From Erysipelotrichaceae bacterium (GTDB lineage: Bacteria; Bacillota_I; Bacilli_A; RFN20; CAG-826), in the NCBI GenBank assembly GCA_015059065.1, contig SVBE01000001.1:78998-133904 (forward strand): DNA of 54,907 bases, written 5' to 3'. The position numbers were made by a program, and so were the translations under genes. The notes under the pieces were generated by a model. It saw nothing but the letters and a program-made list of their open reading frames with translations. It ran no database searches and was not told the origin of the DNA. Positions within the stretch are counted from its first letter, which is position 1, and each line of letters begins with the position of its first letter. Of this stretch, positions 8,442-17,543 are shown in pieces.

Positions 8442-10763
8442 ATGGGTAAAGTAAAAACCCTCACTCTTCCACTAATCATTACCAGGGGGATGATTGTTTT
8501 TCCTGGCAACCAAAAACTAGTGGAAGCGGGAAGAAAATTCTCCATTAATGCCGTTAATGAGGCGCGTAGCGATTCCTTAATATTCCTCACTGCCCAGAAA
8601 AACGCTGGGGTGGAAAATCCAGGATCGGAAGATGTTTATAATGTTGGTACATTATGCCGTATCCTTTCCATCACTGAAAGAGAAAATGCGGTCAAGGTGA
8701 GAATTGAAGTCATTGAAAGAGTGAAATTTGAAGACGTCCATTACGATGAAACTATCAAATCGTTTATCGCGACTGGCCATTCATTAGAAAATCCGGAAAA
8801 TAACGATCCAGAAGTGGAAAGCGCTTATTTAGATGCGATTACTTCAACACTAGATTCTCTCCCTTCTGTAGTGGCGAATATGCCAAAGGCATTAATCAAT
8901 CAAATCAGCAAAAGCGATGATTTAATCGCTGTCTTATATTCTTTAGCGGCGTTCGTCGATGCTTCTCCAAACCAAAAGCAAGAATTATTAGAGATCAACG
9001 ATACTCCAACTCTTTTTACTGCGGTGATGAGCCTCGTTAAAGGCGAAGAGACTAAGAGCAAGATTGAATCCGATATCAATGAAGCGGTGAGAAAGCAATC
9101 CGATAAAGCACAAAAAGAATATTATTTAAGAGAAAAACTCAAAGCCATCAAGAAGGAATTAGGGGAAGATCCTGATGATAACTCTTCTCCAGATGCCGTC
9201 TTAGAAAAGCTTGAAAAAGAACCATATCCAGAAAATGTAAAGAAAAAGGTGAAATCCGAACTCAAGAAGTTTGAGATGATGCCACAAGGTTCTTTAGAAG
9301 CGGCTTTGATTCAAAGCTATGTCGATGTTCTTATGAACATCCCTTGGTATCAAAAGACCGAAGATGATAACGATTTAACAAATGTGGAACGCATTTTAGA
9401 TGAAGATCATTACGGTCTAGATACTCCAAAGAAGAGAATCGTTGAATATTTAGCGGTCAAGAAATTAACTGGCAACTTAAAATCCCCAATTCTCTGTTTC
9501 TACGGTCCGCCTGGAACAGGTAAGACTTCTTTAGGCAAATCCATCGCGAGAGCCTTAGGAAGAAAATTCTTCAAATGTTCTTTAGGTGGCATCTCTGATG
9601 AAGCGGAGATTAGAGGTCATAGACGTACTTATGTCGGCTCTATGCCAGGAAGAATCATTCAAGGCATGAGAAAAGCGGGTGTTTCTAACCCAGTCTTCTT
9701 ATTAGATGAGGTGGATAAATTAGCTTCTTCTTATAAAGGTGACCCAGCTTCTGCTTTGCTTGAAGTCTTGGATCCAGAACAAAATAGTGCCTTCAATGAT
9801 AACTACGTTGAAGAACCATATGATTTAAGCGATGTCTTATTCATCTGCACAGCGAACTATTTAGAAAATGTTCCAGGACCTCTTAGAGATAGATTAGAAC
9901 TAATCGAGCTCTCTTCTTATACTGAACTTGAGAAACTCCAAATCGCGAAGAACCACTTGGTCAAGAAACAAACAGAAATCAATGGTTTAACCCTTGAACA
10001 AGCGACATTTGATGATGATGCGATTATGTATATCATTCAAAGATACACTCGTGAAAGTGGTGTTCGTGAACTCGAAAGAAAGATTTCCTCTTGTTTAAGA
10101 AAGGTTGCGGTCTCTATCGTCAAAGATCCTTCCATTGAACACGTCCAAATCACCAAAGATAAAGTCAGAGAATATCTCGGTATTGAAATATTCGATAACG
10201 GTAAGAAAGAAGCCGAAAAACAAATCGGTGTGGTCACTGGTTTAGCCTATACCCAGTTTGGTGGCGACATCCTTCCAATTGAAGTTAATTACTTTAAAGG
10301 TAAAGGTGGCTTAGTTTTAACTGGTAAGCTTGGCGATGTGATGAAGGAAAGCGCGAGTATCGCCCTTGACTATGTCAAAGCTAACGCGGAGAAGTTTAAA
10401 GTCGATCCAGATATCTTCGCGAATAACGATATCCATATCCACGTTCCTGAAGGAGCAGTGCCAAAAGATGGTCCTTCTGCCGGTGTCGCGATCACATGCG
10501 CGATCATCTCTTGTTTAAGTGGACGTCCGGTTAATCCTGATGTGGCAATGACTGGAGAAGTGACATTGCGCGGTAATGCCTTACCAATCGGTGGACTTAG
10601 AGAAAAATCATTAGCGGCTCTTAGAAGTGGTATCAAAACCATCATTGTCCCTTATGACAACAAAAAAGACGTTGAAGAGCTTCCACAAGAAGTCAAAGAT
10701 AATCTCAAGATTGTCTATATGAAGAAAGTGGAAGATGCAATTGCCGTCTGTTTAACTGAATAA
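8442..10763 (+). CDS. lon: ATP-dependent endopeptidase Lon
   Basis: Cytosolic AAA+ protease of 773 residues, normal for bacterial LonA. It has an N-terminal LON substrate-binding domain (LTLPLIITRGMIVFPGN at the start), a coiled helical linker, Walker A GPPGTGKT (355-362), Walker B VFLLDEVDKL, and the serine-lysine protease domain with PKDGPSAGVA in which S679 is the nucleophile. The SD is AAGGAGG. It lies in the tig-lon-engB cluster, with engB beginning 1 nt after the stop. It degrades misfolded and short-lived regulatory proteins. Confidence 0.97.
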   Translation: MGKVKTLTLPLIITRGMIVFPGNQKLVEAGRKFSINAVNEARSDSLIFLTAQKNAGVENPGSEDVYNVGTLCRILSITERENAVKVRIEVIERVKFEDVHYDETIKSFIATGHSLENPENNDPEVESAYLDAITSTLDSLPSVVANMPKALINQISKSDDLIAVLYSLAAFVDASPNQKQELLEINDTPTLFTAVMSLVKGEETKSKIESDINEAVRKQSDKAQKEYYLREKLKAIKKELGEDPDDNSSPDAVLEKLEKEPYPENVKKKVKSELKKFEMMPQGSLEAALIQSYVDVLMNIPWYQKTEDDNDLTNVERILDEDHYGLDTPKKRIVEYLAVKKLTGNLKSPILCFYGPPGTGKTSLGKSIARALGRKFFKCSLGGISDEAEIRGHRRTYVGSMPGRIIQGMRKAGVSNPVFLLDEVDKLASSYKGDPASALLEVLDPEQNSAFNDNYVEEPYDLSDVLFICTANYLENVPGPLRDRLELIELSSYTELEKLQIAKNHLVKKQTEINGLTLEQATFDDDAIMYIIQRYTRESGVRELERKISSCLRKVAVSIVKDPSIEHVQITKDKVREYLGIEIFDNGKKEAEKQIGVVTGLAYTQFGGDILPIEVNYFKGKGGLVLTGKLGDVMKESASIALDYVKANAEKFKVDPDIFANNDIHIHVPEGAVPKDGPSAGVAITCAIISCLSGRPVNPDVAMTGEVTLRGNALPIGGLREKSLAALRSGIKTIIVPYDNKKDVEELPQEVKDNLKIVYMKKVEDAIAVCLTE

Positions 10764-10764
10764 A

Positions 10765-11340
10765 ATGATTAATTTTGCTAACGCCTCATTCGTCAAAAGC
10801 GCGACGAAATTAAGTGAAATCCCCTCCCTACATATGGGAGAGGTTTTACTCGTTGGCAAATCCAATGTCGGTAAATCAACTTTCCTCAACAACATCACTA
10901 ATAAGAAAAAATTAGCGTATACATCTTCTAAACCTGGTCATACTCAGTTGCTCAATTATTACAATATCGATAATTCATTATATATCGTTGACGCGCCTGG
11001 ATATGGCTATGCAGCGAAAGGAGTGGACCTCGACGCTTTATTTGGAAAGATGATGGATGAATATTTTAAAAATCCGCGTCTTAAATTAGTGATCGTTCTT
11101 TTAGATAGTCGTAGAGAACTCGGTGAAAATGATGTTGAGATAATTAATTATCTCCATGAGCAGAAAATCGATTTGCTCATCCTCTTCACGAAATGTGACA
11201 AGATCAATCAGAAAGAAAAAGCAGCATTATTGAAGCACATTAAAGAAATGGGAATCGATGATGATTATTTCTTTGTCTCTTCTCTCACTAAAGTTAATAT
11301 CGACAAAGTTAAAGGATATATTGAAAACAAGGTCAAATAA
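10765..11340 (+). CDS. engB: Ribosome biogenesis GTPase YsxC/EngB
   Basis: The 191-residue TRAFAC GTPase has G1 GKSNVGKST, a switch I Thr (SSKPGHTQ), G3 DAPGYGYA, G4 TKCD and G5 SS. The conserved opening FANASFVKSATK is typical of EngB/YihA, which acts in large-subunit assembly. It starts 1 nt after the lon stop, a classic lon-engB arrangement, and has no separate SD that I can see; translational coupling is likely. A terminator follows. Confidence 0.95.
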   Translation: MINFANASFVKSATKLSEIPSLHMGEVLLVGKSNVGKSTFLNNITNKKKLAYTSSKPGHTQLLNYYNIDNSLYIVDAPGYGYAAKGVDLDALFGKMMDEYFKNPRLKLVIVLLDSRRELGENDVEIINYLHEQKIDLLILFTKCDKINQKEKAALLKHIKEMGIDDDYFFVSSLTKVNIDKVKGYIENKVK

Positions 11341-11362
11341 ATCCTTATATAAATATAAAGAT

Positions 11363-11398
11363 AACTGCTCATCGCGATAAAAATGAGCAGTTTTTTCT
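11363..11398 (+). terminator. Rho-independent terminator after engB
   Basis: AACTGCTCAT / ATGAGCAGTT stem (11363-11372, 11383-11392) running into a T-rich tract. Confidence 0.88.
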
Positions 11399-11451
11399 TT
11401 CTTCAAGATGGAAAAAGATGAATTTGATATTGTATCTCTAACTATAAAAGT

Positions 11452-11457
11452 TATAAT
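11452..11457 (+). promoter_or_regulatory. -10 box of malQ (leaderless or very short leader)
   Basis: TATAAT ends 10 nt before the ATG at 11468 and no SD is present. Confidence 0.5.
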
Positions 11458-11467
11458 TAAATCATAA

Positions 11468-12883
11468 ATGAGACAAAATGTAGGTATATTGCTCCCGGTA
11501 GCATCTTTACCGAGTGAGTATGGAATTGGTGATTTTGGCCCTAACGCCTATCGCTTTATCGATTGGCTTAGCAAACATCATTACCGTTATTGGCAAGTCC
11601 TTCCATTAAACCCACTTGGATTTGGTAACTCACCATATATGTCGACTTGTTCGATTGCTTTAGACTACCGTTATATTTCTCTCGAAGTTCTTGAAAAGCA
11701 AGGACTCATTTCTAATGTCCCTCATTATCGTGAAAATTCTCCATATATCAATTATGAGAAAGTCGATTCTTTCAAAGACAAATGGATTTATAAAGCATAT
11801 TTAAATTACCGTAAGGGTAAGATGGACGCGCTTAAGAAATTTAAAACACGTCATCCATGGGTGATGCAGTACGCGACTTATGAAACATTTAAGAGACACA
11901 ATAATTTCACCCCATGGAACTGCTGGAGCGATGAAGAAATTCATTATTATGAAAATCATAACAATCCTCCAAAGAGATATTTAAAAGAAATCGATTATAT
12001 TGTTTTTAAACAATATTTAGCCCATAATCAATGGCACCGTCTCCTTTCCTATGCGAGAAGTAAGAACGTCAAGATTATCGACGATATGCCTTTCTACGTC
12101 GGCTTTGATTCCATGGAATGCTGGCTCAATAAAGATTTATTCGCTTTCGATAAAAATAACAAACAAACTCTCGTTGGTGGCTGTCCACCAGATGCTTTCT
12201 CTGAATCTGGACAACTATGGGGTTCTCCAATCTATCTATTCGATAAGATGAAAGAAGATGGATACAAATTATTAGTGGAGAGAACCGGCTATCTCGGCGA
12301 GATGTGCGATTATTTAAGAATCGATCACTTCAGAGCTTTCGACACTTATTATGTCATTCCTGGTGATGCGAAAGATGCGCGTATCGGCGAATGGAAAGTT
12401 GGCCCACGCGATGAATTCTTCCATATCCTTAAACAAAAATATCCAAATATTAAAATCATCGCTGAAGATTTAGGCGACTTATTCCCATCTGTTATCGAAC
12501 TTCGCGATCGTCTTGGTTTACCAGGCATGTATATCGAAGAATTCAAATTATTTGAACCTAATGCCCAAGCTGGTGAAAACATGATCGTCTATACTGGTAC
12601 ACACGATAACAACACTCTCTATGGATGGATCAAAGATTTAAAACCAGAAGAATTAGCATTCTTAACTAACAAATTTAACTGTAAACCTCATCAATTATAT
12701 AAAAAGATTATTGATCATGTCTTATCATTACCAAGTTTCATGACCATTTTCCCACTTCAAGATTTATTAAAACTCGATGGGAAAGCGAGACTCAATCTCC
12801 CAGGAACATGTGGCCATCCAAACTGGGCATGGAGACTCAAGAGTTTTGATCAACTTAAAAAAGCCAGATTTAAAATCAAATAA
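11468..12883 (+). CDS. malQ: 4-alpha-glucanotransferase (amylomaltase)
   Basis: GH77 enzyme that transfers maltodextrin segments between alpha-1,4-glucans in the cytosol. It opens with the family's GILLPVASLPSEYGIGDFGP and QVLPLNPLGFGNSPY. The catalytic residues are placed as D286 in LRIDHFR, E333 in IAEDLG and D380 in THDN. At 471 residues it is slightly shorter than typical (about 500). The likely leaderless start fits the family N-terminus. A GH13 glucosidase is encoded at 24.7-26.2 kb, so the cell probably uses maltodextrin or glycogen-type glucans. Confidence 0.95.
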   Translation: MRQNVGILLPVASLPSEYGIGDFGPNAYRFIDWLSKHHYRYWQVLPLNPLGFGNSPYMSTCSIALDYRYISLEVLEKQGLISNVPHYRENSPYINYEKVDSFKDKWIYKAYLNYRKGKMDALKKFKTRHPWVMQYATYETFKRHNNFTPWNCWSDEEIHYYENHNNPPKRYLKEIDYIVFKQYLAHNQWHRLLSYARSKNVKIIDDMPFYVGFDSMECWLNKDLFAFDKNNKQTLVGGCPPDAFSESGQLWGSPIYLFDKMKEDGYKLLVERTGYLGEMCDYLRIDHFRAFDTYYVIPGDAKDARIGEWKVGPRDEFFHILKQKYPNIKIIAEDLGDLFPSVIELRDRLGLPGMYIEEFKLFEPNAQAGENMIVYTGTHDNNTLYGWIKDLKPEELAFLTNKFNCKPHQLYKKIIDHVLSLPSFMTIFPLQDLLKLDGKARLNLPGTCGHPNWAWRLKSFDQLKKARFKIK

Positions 12884-12894
12884 TAGAGGCGTTT

Positions 12895-14070
12895 ATGGCT
12901 AAAAAGATTAAAAAAGTATATAACACGAAATTGTTATACCGATGGAGTCTACCTCTTTGGTTTACTCTTCTTTTCATCGCTGTAGTGGTTGCTCCTTTGG
13001 TCCTATCAGTATTTTTACAAGCTTTTACATTTAATAATGGTAGCGATCTCGTCATCACCTCCAAAGATATCGTGATGAATTTATTCAAACAACCAAGCGC
13101 GAATTTTGCGGTATTTGTTGAACAAGTTGTCGCTCCAATTAAAGCCGCTAGCAAAGTCAAAGGTATGATTTTAGAAATTGCCGTTGTCTATGTCCTACCA
13201 ATCGCTGGAATGTTAGTTGCGCTTTTCGATGTCATCTTAGTGATTTTCTTCTTAGTGGGACTTCTTTCTGGAAGATTCTTCCACTGGGGAGGACCATTTA
13301 AACTCAGCATTGTAGCGACCATTTTTGGTTTTATTTATTTCGGTGGTATTATCGGATTAACATATTTCTTAAATTTCAAATTCCCATCTATTTCTAGTAT
13401 GGCATCATTTAAGTTAGGCTGTATGTATTCCATCATCTATTTAAGTGCGATGCTTGGTTCCACAATTATTTTAGGAATCATCTATGCTGCAGGATTTAAA
13501 GGAAGAGAATTTATTCCTAATAAAGAATATTTAGACAATTATATTCAACAGATGAATCATGGCTTATCTAATTCGGCAAGTTATACTCCTCAACCTATTA
13601 TCATCAACAACAATACAGCAGAACCTAGCAAAAGTGAAAATGGTGGACAACCACAAGTGGTTGTTAATGCCGCTCCACAGCCAGAAAAGGTCGTGGAAAC
13701 ACGTGTCATCACTAAGGTGAAAAAGGTTCACGCTACTGAAGTTGATCCAAATTTAAAATTTATTTCCGGGCATGCATATGCGAAGAATGTTCATCTTCAA
13801 TCCGCGACTATTCCAGAAGGGGTTGAAAAGATTGGTCCTTCCGCATTTGCTAACTGTGTGAATTTAAAAATCGCGACGATTCCTGCTTCCGTTAAAGAGA
13901 TTGGCTATAACGCCTTCTTTAACTGCAAAGGGTTAGAAAGAATCGTCTACGCTGGTCGTAAAGAGCAGTGGCGAAAAATCAAAAGAGGTTCTAACTGGCT
14001 TAGCAAAGCCGGTACAAGTATTGTTTCGTGCGTTGACGGAGCAATACAGGTAAATCCATATCGTAAATAA
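12895..14070 (+). CDS. Membrane protein with C-terminal BspA-like leucine-rich repeats
   Basis: The 391-residue protein has at least four transmembrane segments (about residues 17-42, 80-115, 135-165 and 180-205). A polar linker rich in Asn, Gln and Pro follows (about 210-260). The C-terminal domain has two or more BspA/TpLRR_5 units (IPEGVEKIGPSAFANC, IPASVKEIGYNAFFNC). In known proteins these repeats mediate binding, usually outside the cell; the fusion to a membrane region is less usual. The SD is AGAGG about 7 nt upstream. It lies between malQ and a lipoprotein gene with small gaps. Role unknown. Confidence 0.75.
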   Translation: MAKKIKKVYNTKLLYRWSLPLWFTLLFIAVVVAPLVLSVFLQAFTFNNGSDLVITSKDIVMNLFKQPSANFAVFVEQVVAPIKAASKVKGMILEIAVVYVLPIAGMLVALFDVILVIFFLVGLLSGRFFHWGGPFKLSIVATIFGFIYFGGIIGLTYFLNFKFPSISSMASFKLGCMYSIIYLSAMLGSTIILGIIYAAGFKGREFIPNKEYLDNYIQQMNHGLSNSASYTPQPIIINNNTAEPSKSENGGQPQVVVNAAPQPEKVVETRVITKVKKVHATEVDPNLKFISGHAYAKNVHLQSATIPEGVEKIGPSAFANCVNLKIATIPASVKEIGYNAFFNCKGLERIVYAGRKEQWRKIKRGSNWLSKAGTSIVSCVDGAIQVNPYRK

Positions 14071-14084
14071 TAAGGAGGAAAATT

Positions 14085-14951
14085 ATGAAAAAAAGACTAT
14101 TACTTACGTTATTACCATTAGCATTTCTTGTAGCGGCTTGTAGCGGTGCGAACAGACCAGCGTCGTCTTCTTCAGCGGCTCAATCATCATCTGCAGCTGG
14201 CACATCATCTGCGGCAGGGGATACTTCATCTGCAGAAGAGTCCAGCAGCGAAGCGGAACCAGATGATAGAGGACAAGATGCTCCAGCGGCGGAAGGTCTT
14301 TCCATCAAAGTCGGTGATTTATACTTCGAGCTTTCTGCGGAAGCTGAATCCCTTTACGAAGCCACTTACTCCATTGAGGACTTAGACCTCGAAGCTGGCG
14401 ATATTGTCATTCCTTATAAAGATGGCGAAGCCATTGGTGTGTGGGCCGAAGGTGATGAGAACAATATTCCTAACTACGATGAGAGAAAAGGTGGTTCCGA
14501 ACAATTTGAAAGCGTCACTGTGACTAATACAGGTTGCTGGAACATCTACCTCAACGAATACCAAGATGGTTCATATGGTATTTGGATCACTGGTGGCGGT
14601 TCCGGTGGTGAAGGCGGCGAAGGCGGCGAAGGCGGTCAAACTACTGGTGAGAAATACACAATCTTAGTTGATGACACTGAAGTTGAAGTCACACACAATA
14701 CCTCACCATTAGATCCATCCTTCGATGAATACTACGCGTTAGATGTCGCGGTTCAAGAAGGACAAAGGATTGCTCTCAGAGATAACGAAGCTGAAAACAC
14801 ACCAGTCTGGACAATCACTAACTTAGATAGCGCTTCCGTTGGTTTTGAAGTCCAAGGTGATGAGTTAGTCTGTACTGAATCCGGTAGCTACGATATCTAC
14901 TTGAAGTTCAAATACCAAGCTGACCAAATCTACATTGGTGCACATTCCTAA
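14085..14951 (+). CDS. Ser/Ala-rich lipoprotein
   Basis: The 288-residue secreted lipoprotein has lipobox LVAACS. A low-complexity Ser/Ala/Glu linker of about 45 residues presents the domain away from the membrane. The remainder has two related parts separated by a Gly/Glu-rich spacer (GGEGGEGGEGGQ): each contains a pattern ending in a tryptophan- or tyrosine-rich strand (SGSYDIYLKF, TGCWNIYLNE), suggesting two copies of a small beta domain. An AAGGAGG SD lies 7 nt upstream. Function unknown; carbohydrate or surface binding is possible. Confidence 0.75.
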   Translation: MKKRLLLTLLPLAFLVAACSGANRPASSSSAAQSSSAAGTSSAAGDTSSAEESSSEAEPDDRGQDAPAAEGLSIKVGDLYFELSAEAESLYEATYSIEDLDLEAGDIVIPYKDGEAIGVWAEGDENNIPNYDERKGGSEQFESVTVTNTGCWNIYLNEYQDGSYGIWITGGGSGGEGGEGGEGGQTTGEKYTILVDDTEVEVTHNTSPLDPSFDEYYALDVAVQEGQRIALRDNEAENTPVWTITNLDSASVGFEVQGDELVCTESGSYDIYLKFKYQADQIYIGAHS

Positions 14952-14974
14952 TCTAATCGATTAAAATGCATATT

Positions 14975-15003
14975 AAGTGGTGCTTCGGCATCACTTTTTA
15001 TTT
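14975..15003 (+). terminator. Rho-independent terminator
   Basis: AAGTGGTGC-TTCG-GCATCACTT with a stable tetraloop and one G-U pair, followed by TTTTATTT. Confidence 0.85.
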
Positions 15004-15029
15004 GACATATATTTAATATGTATTAATAT
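15002..15029 (+). promoter_or_regulatory. Promoter of the rimP-nusA-infB operon
   Basis: TTGACA (15002-15007), 16 bp, TAATAT (15024-15029). It begins within the T tract of the preceding terminator. Confidence 0.65.
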
Positions 15030-15051
15030 ATTAATGCGTTAAGCAATTAAC

Positions 15052-15097
15052 GTGACTCTAGTTTATATAGAGTGGCCTTATGGTCACTCTTTGTTTT
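15052..15097 (+). promoter_or_regulatory. Attenuator-like leader of the nusA operon
   Basis: A terminator-like hairpin GAGTGGCC (15070-15077) / GGTCACTC (15082-15089) with TTTGTTTT lies between the promoter and rimP. An alternative hairpin ACTCTA (15055-15060) / TAGAGT (15068-15073) uses the 5' strand of the terminator, so the two are mutually exclusive. This looks like transcription attenuation. The ligand or trigger is unknown; NusA-dependent feedback is one possibility. Confidence 0.55.
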
Positions 15098-15109
15098 AAT
15101 GGGGGTATT

Positions 15110-15568
15110 ATGGACATCAATCTCATCCAAAATAAGCTAAATGAAAAACTTCCATCTTGGGGTTATGAACTTTGTTCATTAACTTATAAAAAAGAGATGG
15201 GCAAATTTGTTTTAGCAGTGGTTGTTGATCGCGTTGAACCAATCGATATGAATGCGATTGTCGATATCAGCGAAAAGATTTCTGCATATCTAGATGAAAT
15301 TGATAATAGTGATGATGTCTATACATTAGATGTCTCCTCTTTAGGGGCAGAAAAGCCACTTAAGGTTGAGCAATTACATCTCTATGTCGGTAGATATGTT
15401 AATGTCCATTTAATTAATCCAATTGATGGAGAAAACATCTATGAAGGGGAAATTAAATCCGTTAATGATAATGGATTAGTTCTCACCATTAGAATCAAGA
15501 CGAGAGTCAAAGATATTGATATATTATTTAATAATATATATAACATTCGATTAGCGGTTAAATTTTAA
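15110..15568 (+). CDS. rimP: Ribosome maturation factor RimP
   Basis: The 152-residue protein is needed for 30S subunit maturation. Recognisable features are the opening helix, the beta strand FVLAVVVDRVEPIDMNAIVDISEKISAYLD and the conserved YTLDVSSLGAEKPL (family LEVSSPGxxRPL), followed by the C-terminal Sm-like barrel. I chose ATG 15110 with SD GGGGGT rather than an upstream in-frame GTG at 15080, which lies within the attenuator. First gene of the rimP-nusA-ylxR-infB-rbfA operon. Confidence 0.92.
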   Translation: MDINLIQNKLNEKLPSWGYELCSLTYKKEMGKFVLAVVVDRVEPIDMNAIVDISEKISAYLDEIDNSDDVYTLDVSSLGAEKPLKVEQLHLYVGRYVNVHLINPIDGENIYEGEIKSVNDNGLVLTIRIKTRVKDIDILFNNIYNIRLAVKF

Positions 15569-15580
15569 GGAGTAAAAGCT

Positions 15581-17278
15581 ATGAAAATTAATGTTGAGGA
15601 ATTCAATGCCGCCATTGAGGCGATTGAAAACCAAAAAGGTATTTCTAAAGAGACAGTGATTAACGCTCTTACAGAAGCCATGACTAGAGCCTATAGGAGA
15701 GAATTAGGCGGCGAAGTCAGTGATATGGATTCCGCGGATGTCCGTGTGACCTTTGATTTAGAAAAAGGCATCATCGACATGAAGCATGTCCGTAAGATTG
15801 TTGAAGATGTTCAAGATGATTATCTTGAAATCACCAAAGAAGACGCGCAAGCAGAAATCAAAGCGGAAGAAAAGAAAAGTAAAGAATCTAGAGGCAAAAA
15901 GTATATTGAAGGCGATGAATTCATCGAAGAACCTTCTCTCAGCTTCTTCAGAAATGCAACTTTAATGTCCATCAAATCCACGATGAAACAAAAGTTCGCA
16001 GAAGCGGAAAGAGGTATTCTCTATGAAGCCTTTAAAGATAAGATTGGAACGATGATTACTGGTAGAGTGGAAACATTCGATGATCGTGGTGCCTCTGTTA
16101 ATATCGGAAGAACTAGTGTCTTCCTCCCACATAAAGAGATGATTGGAGATGAAAAGTTCAACACTGGTGATCCAATCAAGTTATTCATCTCTGATGTTGG
16201 CAATACTAAAAATTCCCACATTGCAGTCTCTCGTGCAAGTGAAGGATTTTTAAAAGCTTTATTCACTGAAGACATCAGTGAGATTTATAATGGCACAATT
16301 CAAATCAAGGCCGCTGCTAGACAAGCTGGTGAAAGAAGTAAGATTGCTGTTTATTCAAGCGATCCAAACGTGGATCCAGCAGGCGCATGTATTGGTCCTA
16401 ATGGTAATAGAATTCAAAAGATTGTCGGTGAATTAGGCAATGGTTCAAATAAAGAAAAAGTCGATGTTATCGCTTATTCTGAAAACCCAATGATCTTCGT
16501 TTCCGAAGCTCTTAAACCAGCCAAAGTAATCGGTATTAGTTATGATGAAGAAGTGAAAGATGAATGCACAGCCATCGTCAGAGATGACTCCTTATCTCTA
16601 GCGATTGGTAAGAAAGGTGTTAACGTCAGACTCGCTTCTAAATTAACTGGTATTAAGATTGATGTCATCACTGAATCTCAAGCTGCTGAAGATGAAATCA
16701 CTTACACTACAAGTGAAGAATTAGAAAGCATCGCTTTAGCGCTTAAAGCGGAAAGAATTTCTGCCGCTCAAAAAGAAGCAGCAGCAACTGTCGAAACAGT
16801 CTTACCTGGCTTACCAGAAGGCTATGTGGCTCCTCAAGAAAGAGTTTATGAAAATGAACAAACTGATCTTGATGAAGCTCTTCAAGAAGAAGCTGATGAA
16901 GAGGATATCACTCCAACTACAGTTAAAGAAGAAATTAAAGTTGAAGAACCAGCTCCAGAAGTTAAAGAAGAAGAACCAGCTCCAGTCGCGGAGCAAATTG
17001 TCGTTAAGACTACAACTTCTTTAAGCGATCTCGAATCCTCATTAGAAGCGCAATCTAACAAGGAAAATAATAAAAAATCCAATTACAAGAAGAAAAAGAA
17101 AGTCGAAGAAGTCGAAGAAGAAGCCCCTCTTACTAAGACAGAACCAACTAACGCGATGTCTATTTATACTGAAGAAGAACTCGCTAAGCTCAAAGAGGAA
17201 GAAGAAGCGGAAGAAGAATACGAAGAAGACGATATCGACTACGACGAATACGACGATTATTACGACGAGGATAAATAG
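15581..17278 (+). CDS. nusA: Transcription termination/antitermination factor NusA
   Basis: The 565-residue RNA polymerase-binding factor controls pausing, termination and antitermination. It has the N-terminal domain (residues 1 to about 140), S1 domain (about 150-215, with VETFDDRGASVNIG), and two KH domains (GACIGPNGNRIQKI and LAIGKKGVNVRLASKLTG). The C-terminal 150 residues are low-complexity Glu/Asp/Lys/Pro sequence ending in an acidic YDEYDDYYDEDK tail, longer than in Bacillus NusA. The SD is AAGGAG. It lies 12 nt after rimP and directly before ylxR. Confidence 0.96.
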   Translation: MKINVEEFNAAIEAIENQKGISKETVINALTEAMTRAYRRELGGEVSDMDSADVRVTFDLEKGIIDMKHVRKIVEDVQDDYLEITKEDAQAEIKAEEKKSKESRGKKYIEGDEFIEEPSLSFFRNATLMSIKSTMKQKFAEAERGILYEAFKDKIGTMITGRVETFDDRGASVNIGRTSVFLPHKEMIGDEKFNTGDPIKLFISDVGNTKNSHIAVSRASEGFLKALFTEDISEIYNGTIQIKAAARQAGERSKIAVYSSDPNVDPAGACIGPNGNRIQKIVGELGNGSNKEKVDVIAYSENPMIFVSEALKPAKVIGISYDEEVKDECTAIVRDDSLSLAIGKKGVNVRLASKLTGIKIDVITESQAAEDEITYTTSEELESIALALKAERISAAQKEAAATVETVLPGLPEGYVAPQERVYENEQTDLDEALQEEADEEDITPTTVKEEIKVEEPAPEVKEEEPAPVAEQIVVKTTTSLSDLESSLEAQSNKENNKKSNYKKKKKVEEVEEEAPLTKTEPTNAMSIYTEEELAKLKEEEEAEEEYEEDDIDYDEYDDYYDEDK

Positions 17279-17281
17279 TCG

Positions 17282-17536
17282 ATGTTAGTTAAGCGTAGAT
17301 GCATCCTTACTCATCTTTATACTGATCGCACTAACTTATTTAAAGTGGTGAAAGACAAGGAGGGAAACATCTCTATTGACTTATCCTACAATAAACAAGG
17401 TAGAGGTGCCTATATTCTTAAAGATATAGAAGTGATCAATAAAGCAAAAAGTAAAGATATGCTCTCTCGCGCTTTACGTCATAAAGTAGATCAATCGATC
17501 TACGATGAGTTAATTAATCTATTGAAAGGAGAGTAA
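17282..17536 (+). CDS. YlxR-family RNA-binding protein (RnpM)
   Basis: The 84-residue basic protein has the YlxR opening motif RRCILT and the signature NKQGRGAYILKD. Homologues bind RNA and modulate RNase P in Bacillus. It lies 3 nt after nusA and 7 nt before infB, its standard position. No L7Ae-like ylxQ gene follows, although it often does in Bacilli. Confidence 0.88.
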   Translation: MLVKRRCILTHLYTDRTNLFKVVKDKEGNISIDLSYNKQGRGAYILKDIEVINKAKSKDMLSRALRHKVDQSIYDELINLLKGE

Positions 17537-17543
17537 TTGAACT

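Noticed and set aside
16811..17082. Antisense and shifted frames within the 3' end of nusA
   Set aside because: They arise from the low-complexity GAA/AAG-rich sequence of the acidic NusA tail.
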